A program made the translations under genes and the position numbers. 64,000 nucleotides of DNA from Verrucomicrobiaceae bacterium (GTDB taxonomy: Bacteria; Verrucomicrobiota; Verrucomicrobiia; Verrucomicrobiales; Verrucomicrobiaceae), in assembly GCA_019694165.1 (NCBI GenBank), contig JAIBCL010000016.1, forward strand, positions 94,324-158,323, in the 5' to 3' direction. The notes beneath the pieces were generated by a model that was given only the letters and a program-made list of their open reading frames with translations, made no database searches and was not told the DNA's origin. Shown piece by piece: positions 22,501 to 31,104 of the stretch (position 1 is the first letter of the stretch; every line of letters begins with the position of its first letter).

Positions 22501-25500
22501 AGATGCTTTACACCTCGGCGGAGTTGAGCGGCGGGCCGCGTGTGCTGCGCTGGCTGGCTTTCAACGTGGCCTCCGTCGGCGCGGGGTCACAGACCTACAG
22601 CAATCTCATTCTGCGCCTCAAGCATGCGTCCGGAACGTCGATGACCGACGGTTGGGATGCGTCTGGCTGGACCACGGTTTACCAGGGCACTCTCGCGCTC
22701 GCCGTCGGCCAGCAACGCATCCTGTTTCAGTCACCGTTCTCCTACAATGGCTCCGACCCTTTAATGCTGGACGTTTCGTTCGACGGTGCGGCCGCGCCTG
22801 GTGGTGTCAGCGTGACTGCCACCCCTGTCAGCGGTGCTGACACACGGCGCTTCTCGTTCGCGGGCGGACCTTCCCCTCCTCACGCTTGGTCAGGGGGCTC
22901 TCCAACGCCGACACCCGGAACTCTGCTGCCAAACATGACCTTCGGATACGAAGGAGCAGTCCTCGGCTCGGCGAACCTTGTGCTCGTCAACGGAACGGCG
23001 GCTGTGCCGCTGGCTCCGCCAGGCTCGCTGCCTGCGGTCTTTTTGCGAGGCGCTTCATCATCACCAGCGCCTGTTCTGGCCGGCGAGGGCAATCTCTTCT
23101 CCATGGCGCAGCCTCCTGTGCTGGCTGCCGATCCGCCGGTTGTTTTTTTCAGCGACGGTTTTGAGGCCGGAGCCTTCGGCCCGCAGTGGACAATTACGGG
23201 AACGGCAAACCATCGCACCATCGTGACGAACGCGAACGGACCGCGGCAGAATTATCACCTGCTGATGGACGCACACACGATCGCCAACTCGCGCAACGAA
23301 GCCACGCTCACGCTAGATCTCTCCGGGAAGACGGGAGTAACGCTGAGCTTCTGGATGAAGGAGAACAGCGACGAGGACCATGCACCGCCGTCGAATCCGT
23401 TCTCGGACGGGGCAGACTTCGACGGCGTCGCCATCAGCCCCGATGGAGTGACCTGGCTGGAGGTACAGCCCTTGCGCGGCGCAGTGGTCAGCAACACCTA
23501 CAAGCAGTTTTCCATCAGCCTGGACTCTTTCCTGAACTCCCAGGGCTGGACTTATGGCCCGGCGTTCAAAATCCGGTTCAACCACTTTGACAACTCACCC
23601 TGGGCTTCCAATGACGGCTTTGCCTTCGATGACGTGAGCGTGAGCGGTTACCTGACACAATCCTCCCTCTCATTGGTACTGCCGACAACTTTGAGTGAAG
23701 GAACCTCGGCAACGGCTCAGGTGAGCATCTCCTCAGCGAGTACAAATGACACGGTTGTGACTTTGGATTCGAACCTTCCCGGCCGTGTGATCCTGCCGGG
23801 AACCGTAACCATTCCCGGTGGCAGTCCTGGAGCTTCCTTCACCATCGCCTGCATCGAGGATGGGCATCTTACCGGACCGGTGGTCGCGTCCATTAGAGCC
23901 ATGGCTTCGGGGGTTCACGGAACCGTCGGGAACCTGACCATTGCTGACAACGAGACGCTTGCAGGAATGTCGCTGACATTGCCATCGTCTATTAATGAGG
24001 GCGAGACCAAGAACGCCAGGCTGGACTTTACCTCGCCTGCGCTGGGTGATGTGCAGGTGGCCGTCTCTGCTGATTTGCCCTCCCTGCTCGTGGTCCCGTC
24101 TTCTGTCACGATGCCGGGCGGTTCCGTGACGATGCCCTTTCCGCTCAACAGGCCAAACAACTTCGTGGTCTTGGATGACGGGTCTGTCGTAGTGACCGCT
24201 TCGGCGGTCGGAGGCCAGGCATCTGGTGCCATCGCCGTTCTGGACAATGAGCCTCGCACTTTCTCCCTCGAGATGCCCGCGTCCTTCGTCGAGTCCGGCG
24301 CGCCCCAAAATGCGACCATCAAACTGCCATCCGTCCTCTACACCTTGGGCCGATCGGTGGATGTGACTCTAACCTCATCATCCGATCTACAGGTGCCGCC
24401 GACGATATCCATGCCGCAGGGGGCCAACTCAGCCGTGTTTCCCGTCACACCGGTGGACAACAATCTTCTCGATGGAACCCGCACCGCCCAAGTCACCGCC
24501 AGCGCGCCGACTTTTTCTGCCTCGAATGGAATGACCACCGTCAGCGACGACGATGCGCACCACTTCACCATTGATGAGATCACTACCCAGGAGATCAGAA
24601 ACAGGCCCTTCAACATCACGATCCGGGCGATCACGATTGATAACAAACCCGCCACCGCGTTCCAGTCCACGGCGGCTCTGACTGCCTCGCTTAGCGGGGC
24701 AGCCGTCCCTGTGTCTCCGGTAGAGACAGCGCCTTTTGTCTCCGGTGTGTGGACGGGACCAGTTGCCCTCGGAGCATTTGGCAATGCCATCGTCGTTACA
24801 GCCACTTCGCAGGGAATCACGGGATCCAGCGGACCCATCTATATAACCACAGGTTGGGCGTCGCGGCTCGTGTGGGACCAGTTCCCGACCACCGCTGTTG
24901 TGGGACAGCCATTCAATGCGAGCATCCATGTCGATGATGGATATGGCAACACCGTCAGTGGTGTCAACGCGCCCGTCGTCTTCGCTTCAGGCAACACTGA
25001 GTATGTCGGGGACGACGACACTTACGATGATTTTCTGCTCGACAACATTAGCACTGAAAGGCGCTCTACCTGCATCTACAGGGCATCGGAGTTGGGCGGC
25101 GCCGGTAAGCTTCGTGCGCTGGGGATCAGTTATCATGGCTCTTTGCCTTCGATCCCCGAAAATGGTTGGAACCGGTGGACCATCCGGGTGAAGCACACTC
25201 AGCGGAACGATTTTTCGGCCGGCAACCCGTGGGAAACTGCGGGGTGGACCACGGTGTTCCAAGGTTCATTCAAGATTGCGTGGGAGGGTTGGCTCATGTT
25301 CCCCTTTCTCACATCCTTCGACTTCAATGGCACGGACAATCTCCTGGTCGATTTCAGTTTCGACAACGACGGCTCGATCTCTGGTGGGTATGTGAACAGC
25401 TGGATGTACAGCGACTATCCTGCGCACCGGTCTGCGTGGGGTTCTTCGTCGAGCGATGCAAACGGCGATCCGCTGGCTTGGTCGGGATCCATCCCCACAC

Positions 25501-27755
25501 CTACCTACGAGACCTTGATTCCCTCATTGCGGCTGATCTGGGAAGATCGTCCGGCCTGGAGCTTGGCTTCCAGTCCTGCAAACATCGTGAACAGTGTGTG
25601 GCAGGGCACTATCAACGTTACGGGACCGTCTTCGTCAACAAGCCTTCAGGCGAGGGCGCTTGGACTGTGGAATTACAACTCGCTTCAAGGGCGTAGCGGT
25701 GCGATTCAGATCGCCCTTCCGCCGCCCGTCCTCGGTCCGGAGCCGCCTTTCACAGGTGGCGGCGGCAACACGATCGGATGGACGGCTGGTTCGAACTGGC
25801 CTGACTCCTTTTTAGCACAGAGGTCTGTCGATCCGACTTTCACGCCTGCTTCATCGACCGCATGGGACGCTGGCACACAGGCCTTGTTCCCTGACTTGCC
25901 TGACGGCCAGACACAGCACTACCGCGTCAAATCGAGAACTTCTCTCGACGACGAATGCCACTGGTGGACGCAGACCATCACGACAGGCTTTGTGGGTAGC
26001 GTGACAAGCGGCGTGGTGGAAAGCAATGGCAAGATGATACTCGCCACTGCGGGTCCGACTGAATTTCACGAGGACTTCGAGCAGCCTGGGGCATTTTTGA
26101 ATCAAAGCATTTTTTCCGAGGGCCATCTGTATGGTTCGGCCACAAGTTCGCGAAGCTCCCTATCGGGAATTGCGGGAGTGCCTTCCACCACTCCGCCTCT
26201 GCCCATTAATCAGGGAGGGGACCTCGAGGCGCGCATGACGGCATCATCCACCAACCCGGTTGTTTACTTCATTTACGGCGCGTGGAACTTGATTCAGTTT
26301 TCCATGGCTGACTGCACCATTGAAGGGTACCTCCACATGGTCAATCCTGTGGCCTCCACAGCGAGTGAATCTCTCGTCCTCCGTTCCAATAGAGATTACC
26401 TGCACGGCTATGCGGGCACGATTCAGCAGGTGGACGCGAGCACTTGGTCGCTGAAGTTGCAGGAAATGGAATACGGTTACCTCGCCAGCCTGGCGTCCGC
26501 ATCCTTTCCTGCCCCACCGCCAAATGCCGTGCTGAAACTTCGATTCAGCGTCACCGGAGCCACTACGCCAGTGCTGCGAGCCTCGTTGTGGGTCGTGACG
26601 ACAAATGGCAGTGCACAGATTGAGACTCCCGTCGTGTTTCCAGGTGGTGTCACCCAGCTTGAAGTCACAGACACCGCGTACTGGCCAGCGGATTCGGGTT
26701 ATCCTGCGATTCATGGAACGATGAACCAAGGCGGCGATTTGTTCTTCGACGACATCACAATCACAAGTTCCGAACCACTTTACCAACCCGAGGGGTTCCT
26801 CGTGTCCCCGTTGCTTGGTGGTCAGGAGGTGAGTCGCTGGGGAGTGGTTGACTGGAATGCCACCACCTACACGAACACCAGCGTTACCGTCGATGTCCTG
26901 AACGCCTCGGGCGTTGTGCTCGCGACCGACGTGCCAAAGGGTTCTGATTTGGGTCGAATTCCTGCGTTGTCTGGAGTTAAACAGGTCAAATTGCGCGCCA
27001 AGCTTGCCACTACCGACCAAGGGATAACCCCATCCCTAAACAGTTGGGAAGTGTCTTATTACACACGCTCGGGATCATTTTGCGAGAGCCTATGGTCCAA
27101 CGTCGTCTTCTCAACCCAGGACGCCACAGCACCAGCACTGGCCTTCACGCCATTGAGCGGCATTCATACGACGCAATCATCCTTCAACCTCGTTGGCACG
27201 GGCGCTGATTCAACGAGCGGGCTGGCATTTATCAACGTGAATGGAGTCACTGCCACGACCTCGAATGGATTCGCCAACTGGAACTACACATTGCCAGGTC
27301 TTTCCGATGGCGCGAACTTTTTCACCGTGACGGCTGGAGACAATGCGGTGCCTCCAAACATCGCTACATACGCCTACCTCGTGTATCGCATAGCGCTGCC
27401 TGGTGCCGATCCGAATGGAGATGGTGTGCCAAATCTGGTGCATTCAGGCTTCAACCTCGACGCGCTCGCGAACCCACGCGACGGCCTGCCACAGGCACAG
27501 GTGCTGAGTAGCCCTGAAGACGGCCAGTCTTACCTTAGTCTGAAGTACCGCCGCCGAGTCCCTGCCGGCGGTTTTGTCTATCGTGTCGAGACTAGCACTG
27601 ACTTCGCAACTTGGGACGACACAAATGCTGATGTGCAAGAGATCAGCGCGACACCCAACGGGGATGGCGCGACAGAAACCGTGACGGTGAGAGTGACTCC
27701 GGGGGCGAGTGTCACGCCACGCAAATTCGTCCGATTGCGCGTGACCTTGCCGTAA
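19506..27755 (+). CDS. giant secreted modular beta-sandwich protein (2,749 residues)
   Basis: The start at 19506 gives the signal peptide MHGCHFVFLIFLLAAVTIS. An in-frame ATG at 19482 is possible. Still earlier starts overlap the upstream gene. Three kinds of repeated module are visible. A ~150-residue unit (YTAxELG...IRxKHT...GWTTV...FNGTxNLxxDxSF) occurs at about residues 115-277, 995-1150 and 1847-2015. A jelly-roll-like unit (DGFExGAxGPxW ... SPDGVTWxEVxxLRG ... FDDVxV) occurs at about 343-517 and 1215-1380. Six Calx-beta-like units, each ending in a DNE/DND-type motif, lie in two groups at about 523-825 and 1385-1683. The C-terminus has an Ig-like segment and NGDGVPNLVHSGFNL...FVYRVETSTDFATWD...RKFVRLRVTLP. 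It is probably secreted or surface-exposed, perhaps an adhesin or glycan-binding scaffold. No catalytic domain is recognised. Confidence 0.88.
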   Translation: MHGCHFVFLIFLLAAVTISPGGSTAAGNESIQISSHLPSDSDTKEEGAAANPNAPAYFAWSGLPTSVTQDTLFSVTATAKDNVGGTLTGYTDPTTVEVVMPFFDRTIGSSSSNTSTTKIYNTAFHDSRAQVIYTAAELGSSSQWIGAMAFSSSASGGQPMLNFTIRMKHTDKTSFDGETWEAGDWTTVLVTPSSASTTTFHIFNTPFFFNGTQNLMIDVSFNNTTATTAGQLRYVASAANRVLSGTSNSALGDPLTWTGATGPTPVVSNELPTLSFYNARSLGAIPSSPVPFTSGAWSGPAFVPTNSNSTAWLLATAPSGGLGFSNKFTVISTTVVTTGTATVFSDGFETGALGPAWNTTDGSRGTARTQVTLANTPRAGVYHLTMDTTSLTTGTFARNAPTLTIDLAGRKNVSLEWYAKGFSEEGHAPATVGPFGTMSGYSNSDSVAISPDGVTWVEVAALRGLPSSYGSLSRVILDPVLQRLGWSFNSTFRLRFSQYDDQAIPSDGIAIDDVAVRANPFTAINVALPSTITEGTLALPVTITLPSAPATSTSVSLTSSAGARLSIVSPVTVPAGQTSATTTVSAPDDSFADVGKSVYVTATASGFTTSYTHTRVIDNETPVLTVTLPPSVAEGGLSVTGTVTLSRALSAASAATVYLSSSDTAEAVVSGSVNFAAGSLTAGFTVSAVNDSRFDGTRSVSITASSIGMIGGSASIDVLDNESTQLVLALPAEVREAGSAGVGTVTISGMLESDLSISLTSADPAMATVPSSVIIPAGSTTAGFSITAVDDAIADGAQTTGITASAAGYASDTKSVTVLDNDASSFAISAVPDPQPRNLPFAITITAKDGAGDTQSYFNSGVTLRAFSNGMQIGCTPSLIPGASFQGGAWTGNVTITTAASGVVIEASTTGGALGLSNSFDVVAGSPVRLAFSLVASPHPSDTPLNAQVFAADSNGALVNEVNGPVVVEAVGTFAMRPSGEGVNADGTLFPSASNSRSQMLYTSAELSGGPRVLRWLAFNVASVGAGSQTYSNLILRLKHASGTSMTDGWDASGWTTVYQGTLALAVGQQRILFQSPFSYNGSDPLMLDVSFDGAAAPGGVSVTATPVSGADTRRFSFAGGPSPPHAWSGGSPTPTPGTLLPNMTFGYEGAVLGSANLVLVNGTAAVPLAPPGSLPAVFLRGASSSPAPVLAGEGNLFSMAQPPVLAADPPVVFFSDGFEAGAFGPQWTITGTANHRTIVTNANGPRQNYHLLMDAHTIANSRNEATLTLDLSGKTGVTLSFWMKENSDEDHAPPSNPFSDGADFDGVAISPDGVTWLEVQPLRGAVVSNTYKQFSISLDSFLNSQGWTYGPAFKIRFNHFDNSPWASNDGFAFDDVSVSGYLTQSSLSLVLPTTLSEGTSATAQVSISSASTNDTVVTLDSNLPGRVILPGTVTIPGGSPGASFTIACIEDGHLTGPVVASIRAMASGVHGTVGNLTIADNETLAGMSLTLPSSINEGETKNARLDFTSPALGDVQVAVSADLPSLLVVPSSVTMPGGSVTMPFPLNRPNNFVVLDDGSVVVTASAVGGQASGAIAVLDNEPRTFSLEMPASFVESGAPQNATIKLPSVLYTLGRSVDVTLTSSSDLQVPPTISMPQGANSAVFPVTPVDNNLLDGTRTAQVTASAPTFSASNGMTTVSDDDAHHFTIDEITTQEIRNRPFNITIRAITIDNKPATAFQSTAALTASLSGAAVPVSPVETAPFVSGVWTGPVALGAFGNAIVVTATSQGITGSSGPIYITTGWASRLVWDQFPTTAVVGQPFNASIHVDDGYGNTVSGVNAPVVFASGNTEYVGDDDTYDDFLLDNISTERRSTCIYRASELGGAGKLRALGISYHGSLPSIPENGWNRWTIRVKHTQRNDFSAGNPWETAGWTTVFQGSFKIAWEGWLMFPFLTSFDFNGTDNLLVDFSFDNDGSISGGYVNSWMYSDYPAHRSAWGSSSSDANGDPLAWSGSIPTPTYETLIPSLRLIWEDRPAWSLASSPANIVNSVWQGTINVTGPSSSTSLQARALGLWNYNSLQGRSGAIQIALPPPVLGPEPPFTGGGGNTIGWTAGSNWPDSFLAQRSVDPTFTPASSTAWDAGTQALFPDLPDGQTQHYRVKSRTSLDDECHWWTQTITTGFVGSVTSGVVESNGKMILATAGPTEFHEDFEQPGAFLNQSIFSEGHLYGSATSSRSSLSGIAGVPSTTPPLPINQGGDLEARMTASSTNPVVYFIYGAWNLIQFSMADCTIEGYLHMVNPVASTASESLVLRSNRDYLHGYAGTIQQVDASTWSLKLQEMEYGYLASLASASFPAPPPNAVLKLRFSVTGATTPVLRASLWVVTTNGSAQIETPVVFPGGVTQLEVTDTAYWPADSGYPAIHGTMNQGGDLFFDDITITSSEPLYQPEGFLVSPLLGGQEVSRWGVVDWNATTYTNTSVTVDVLNASGVVLATDVPKGSDLGRIPALSGVKQVKLRAKLATTDQGITPSLNSWEVSYYTRSGSFCESLWSNVVFSTQDATAPALAFTPLSGIHTTQSSFNLVGTGADSTSGLAFINVNGVTATTSNGFANWNYTLPGLSDGANFFTVTAGDNAVPPNIATYAYLVYRIALPGADPNGDGVPNLVHSGFNLDALANPRDGLPQAQVLSSPEDGQSYLSLKYRRRVPAGGFVYRVETSTDFATWDDTNADVQEISATPNGDGATETVTVRVTPGASVTPRKFVRLRVTLP

Positions 27756-27830
27756 CGCCACTGGGAGGATGTGCGGATTATCGGTTCGGCGGTTGAAGCA
27801 TCCAGCTAGAATGCTAATCTCCGCCCGCCA

Positions 27831-28733
27831 ATGGACTGCCGCCAGGAAGAGATCGTTCAGAACCTCATGACTTCGTATCGCGAAGTCGGCGGGATCAATC
27901 ATGTGGACTGCGGGAATCTGCCGTCGAAGCGCGCGATCGCATCGCTGTGCGAGGATCTGTTGCAGCTCATGTTTCCGGGCTTTTTCTCGGACGAGGCCGT
28001 TTCGTCGGATGAGATCGAGCTGCTGACGAACGAACTCGTCGCCAGCATCCGCGAGCGGCTTACCGGCGAGGTGCGGCGCAGTCTGCGACTGAAGAGTGGC
28101 AAGAGCGACAACCGCGAGGCGGCCAATTCGCTCGTATGCCGTTTTCTCAGCAAGCTGCCAGGCGTCCGGGCGGTGCTGCGCACCGATTTGGAAGCCGCAT
28201 TCGAAGGCGATCCGGCGGCGCAAAGTTTTGAGGAAGTGATCCTGGCGTATCCGGGACTCGAAGCGATCGCGACCCAGCGCATCGCCCACATTTTGTATGC
28301 GGAGGGCGTTCCATTGATACCGCGCATGATGACCGAGTGGGCGCATGGCCGCACGGGCATCGACATCCATCCGGGTGCGAAGATCGGGCCGTATTTCTTC
28401 ATCGACCACGGCACCGGGGTGGTGATCGGCGAGACGTGCGAGATCGGCGAGCGCGTGAAACTTTACCAGGGCGTGGGTCTCGTCGCGCGCTCGCTCGCCG
28501 CCGGCCAGCAGCTCAAGGGCACGAAGCGGCATCCGACCATCGAGGACAATGTGACGATCTACGCCGGCGCCACCATCGTCGGCGGCGACACGGTCATCGG
28601 CCGGAACAGCACAATCGGCGCGAACGTCTTCATCATGGAAAGCGTGCCGCCGGACAAGCTCTACGCGCTGGGCGACCAGGAGCATCTGATCCGCGACAAG
28701 AAGAGCAGGTCGAAGGTGAAATCAGCCGGTTGA
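27831..28733 (+). CDS. cysE: serine O-acetyltransferase
   Basis: A 300-residue left-handed beta-helix acetyltransferase that makes O-acetylserine for cysteine synthesis in the cytoplasm. The N-terminal helical region (residues 1-170) includes DLEAAFEGDPAAQSFEEVILAYPGLEAIATQRIAH, as in CysE/EpsC. The hexapeptide-repeat domain runs from GIDIHPGAKIGPYFFIDHGTGVVIGETCEIGERVKLYQGVGL (His-Asp catalytic pair region) through TIEDNVTIYAGATIVGGDTVIGRNSTIGANVFI. Length is closer to the longer plant and anaerobe type than to the short EpsC type. The downstream SprT-like gene starts 3 bp after its stop, so the two are probably cotranscribed. No SD is seen. Confidence 0.94.
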   Translation: MDCRQEEIVQNLMTSYREVGGINHVDCGNLPSKRAIASLCEDLLQLMFPGFFSDEAVSSDEIELLTNELVASIRERLTGEVRRSLRLKSGKSDNREAANSLVCRFLSKLPGVRAVLRTDLEAAFEGDPAAQSFEEVILAYPGLEAIATQRIAHILYAEGVPLIPRMMTEWAHGRTGIDIHPGAKIGPYFFIDHGTGVVIGETCEIGERVKLYQGVGLVARSLAAGQQLKGTKRHPTIEDNVTIYAGATIVGGDTVIGRNSTIGANVFIMESVPPDKLYALGDQEHLIRDKKSRSKVKSAG

Positions 28734-28736
28734 GCG

Positions 28737-29432
28737 ATGTTGGACGAACTCAAGCAGCTCATGTTTGATTTCGCCAGAGGCCGGGCGGGTCGGCCGTTCC
28801 GCCGCATCGCGCAACTGGCGACGGAGGGCGAAGCGCCCGTCGAAGCGCCGTCGGACAAACCGCACCAGGGTGACAGGTCAGGCCGCCGCGACGCCGCGCT
28901 GGAGCTGGAATGCCACCGTATTCTCGTCTCGCTCGGGATGACGGCGATGGCGCAGAGGCTGCATGTGGTGTGGAATCCACGGCTGCGGAGCAGCGCGGGC
29001 TTCGCCTCGTATCCGGCGTGGCGCATCGAACTAAATCCGAAGCTGCGCGACTTCGACGGCCAGGTGGAACGCACGTTGAAGCATGAGCTGGCGCACCTCG
29101 TGGCCTTCCAGCGCGCGGGTCACACGCGCATCGAGCCGCACGGCGCGGAGTGGCGCCGCGCGTGCCGCGACATCGGCATCCCCGGCGAGCGCGCCCACCA
29201 TCATCTGCCGCTGCCGCGCAACGAGGTGAAGCGCAATTTCACCTACGTGTGCGTGTCATGCGGGCTCGTGGTGCGGCGCGTAAAAAAATTTCGCCGCTGC
29301 TCGGCCTGCCGCACCTGCTGCGCACGGCATGGCGACGGCAGCTACGACGAGCGTTTTCGCTTCGAGCAGGTCACCGAGCGCAATGCAGCGCGCTACGCGG
29401 CACTCCTGGGTGCGGCGGAACAACCGCGCTGA
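28737..29432 (+). CDS. SprT-like zinc metalloprotein
   Basis: A 231-residue protein. The metal-binding HExxH motif is LKHELAHLVAFQRAGH (about residues 121-136), followed by PHGAEWRRACRDIG, the SprT/Spartan pattern. A C-terminal zinc ribbon shows CVSCGLVV and CSACRTCC, two CxxC pairs. Family members process DNA-protein crosslinks in eukaryotes, and the bacterial role is poorly defined. The N-terminal 50 residues are variable and may be linker. It lies 3 bp behind cysE, in the same direction. A functional link to cysteine synthesis is not evident. Confidence 0.85.
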   Translation: MLDELKQLMFDFARGRAGRPFRRIAQLATEGEAPVEAPSDKPHQGDRSGRRDAALELECHRILVSLGMTAMAQRLHVVWNPRLRSSAGFASYPAWRIELNPKLRDFDGQVERTLKHELAHLVAFQRAGHTRIEPHGAEWRRACRDIGIPGERAHHHLPLPRNEVKRNFTYVCVSCGLVVRRVKKFRRCSACRTCCARHGDGSYDERFRFEQVTERNAARYAALLGAAEQPR

Positions 29433-29456
29433 CGTGCCTGCTTCCGGCGGCCGGAA

Positions 29457-29783
29457 TCACTGGATCACCGGCAGTTGCACCGGCTCATCGAGTGCGAAGA
29501 ACTCGTCGATCTCGTCGTGCGGCATCGCGCTGTTTCGGATGCCTTCGAGGCGCTTGCGGCTGCCGCGGCGGCTGCCCGGGCGGTTTGCCGTCTTGTGGAT
29601 GAGATCGGCGATCACGGGTGCCGCGATGGCCGCGCCGGCGGCCAGCATGGCGAGCGCGGCGATGTTCGATCCGCGCCGTCCCATGCCGCGGCCAAACAGA
29701 AGACCGAGCGCGCAGCCCGCCGTGGCGGGCGCGATGATGGAGGCGTAGGTTTCGTAGCGGCTCTCGGCGGATGACTCTTGCAT
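29457..29783 (-). CDS. small hypothetical membrane protein
   Basis: A 108-residue protein from an ATG at 29783. Longer in-frame starts would overlap manC on the other strand. Two hydrophobic stretches are visible: IIAPATAGCALGLLFG (about 16-31) and IAALAMLAAGAAIAAPVIADLIH (about 41-63), suggesting two short membrane helices. A basic segment RPGSRRGSRKRLEG and an acidic tail with DEIDEFFALDEP follow. I do not recognise the family. It is convergent with the SprT-like gene (24 bp between stops) and its start faces manC at 29882. Confidence 0.55.
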   Translation of the reverse strand: MQESSAESRYETYASIIAPATAGCALGLLFGRGMGRRGSNIAALAMLAAGAAIAAPVIADLIHKTANRPGSRRGSRKRLEGIRNSAMPHDEIDEFFALDEPVQLPVIQ

Positions 29784-29881
29784 GACGGCGGCACTATAGG
29801 CGCGCAACAGAATGTCCAAAGTGGAAATTGCGGCGCGCCGCCATCCGGATAAGCGTGGCCGCGCCTTCGCGGCACCGAAAC

Positions 29882-30964
29882 ATGAAGAGTGAAGCGTCCC
29901 ATCCCCGATATGCCCTGATCCTAGCCGGTGGCAGCGGCCAGCGCTTCTGGCCCGTGAGCCGCGATGCACTGCCGAAGCAGTTGCTGAAGCTCTTTGGGGA
30001 GAAAACGCTGCTGGAACTGACCGTGGAGCGGCTCGACGGCCTCGTGGCGAAGGAGAACATCCTCGTGCTCACCAATACGCAGCAGGAGGCCGCCGTGCGC
30101 GCCATCCTGCCGGGGCTGCCGAAGGAAAACATCATCGCTGAGCCGGAGAAGCGGGACACGGCGCCGGCCATCGCGCTCGGCGTGGGATGGGTCGCGGCCC
30201 GCGCACCTTCGGCCACGATGATGGTGCTGCCGGCGGATCACCTCATCCAGGACAGGAAGGAATTCCAGCGCGTGCTGTCGAACTCGATGAAAGCCGCGGA
30301 GAGCGGCGGCGCACTCGTGACCGTGGGCATCAAACCCACATGGCCGTGCCCGAGCTACGGCTACGTCGAACGCGGAAAGAAAATCCCCATCAGCAGCATC
30401 AAGGACGCGCAAGTCTATGAAGTGGCGCGCTTCCGTGAGAAGCCGAATCCCGACCTGGCGGAGCACTTCATCGCGCAGGGAAACTTCGCGTGGAATGCCG
30501 GCATGTTCATCTGGACGCTGCCCGCCATCTTCAGCGAGCTGACACGCCACTGCCCGGCGCTGGCGGATTTTGTCTCCGAAGTGCGCACTTCGAAGGACTT
30601 CGCCGCCACGGTGAAGAAGCAGTTCGGAAAGCTGCCGAAGCTCTCGATCGACTACGCGCTCATGGAGCGCGCATCACGCGTGCTGAACATTGAAGCCACT
30701 TTTGACTGGGATGACGTCGGCAACTGGACCTCGGTCGGGCGCTATCTCCAGGAAGACAAGGCGGGCAATCGGCACAACTGCGCCCTGTCGCAATACGAGG
30801 CATCCAACAACATCGTCTTCAGCCAGACTGGCCAGCATGTCGCCTTGCTCGGCGTGCAGGACCTCATCGTCGTCGCGGCAAAGGATGGTCTTCTCGTGGC
30901 CAGCCGCGCCGAAGCCGAGAGCATCAAGAAGCTGGTGGACGGACTGCCGAAAGAACTGCGGTGA
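29882..30964 (+). CDS. manC: mannose-1-phosphate guanylyltransferase
   Basis: A 360-residue nucleotidyltransferase that makes GDP-mannose from mannose-1-phosphate and GTP for surface polysaccharides. The start at 29882 (MKSEASHPRYALILAGGSG) is chosen because the conserved strand follows directly. The signature LAGGSGQRFWPVSRDALPKQ is at about residues 13-32. EPEKRDTAPAIALG, VLPADHLI, FREKPNPDLAEHFIAQGNFAWNAGMFIW and FDWDDVGNWTSVGRYL are further family motifs. It lacks the C-terminal phosphomannose isomerase domain of bifunctional enzymes, giving the short form. It lies upstream of the two glycosyltransferases at 32250-35503, which may use GDP-sugars. Confidence 0.93.
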   Translation: MKSEASHPRYALILAGGSGQRFWPVSRDALPKQLLKLFGEKTLLELTVERLDGLVAKENILVLTNTQQEAAVRAILPGLPKENIIAEPEKRDTAPAIALGVGWVAARAPSATMMVLPADHLIQDRKEFQRVLSNSMKAAESGGALVTVGIKPTWPCPSYGYVERGKKIPISSIKDAQVYEVARFREKPNPDLAEHFIAQGNFAWNAGMFIWTLPAIFSELTRHCPALADFVSEVRTSKDFAATVKKQFGKLPKLSIDYALMERASRVLNIEATFDWDDVGNWTSVGRYLQEDKAGNRHNCALSQYEASNNIVFSQTGQHVALLGVQDLIVVAAKDGLLVASRAEAESIKKLVDGLPKELR

Positions 30965-31104
30965 GCGCCCGCCTTGTGCCTTGGATTCAGCGCGGTGGGT
31001 TTCGATGAACTTTCTCGTCTCCGCGCACGGATCAGCATGAGCGCTCCGTGATTCAATCCAGCGTCCCGAAGAATCGAAGTCAGAATCCGAACTCTCTCTC
31101 AACC

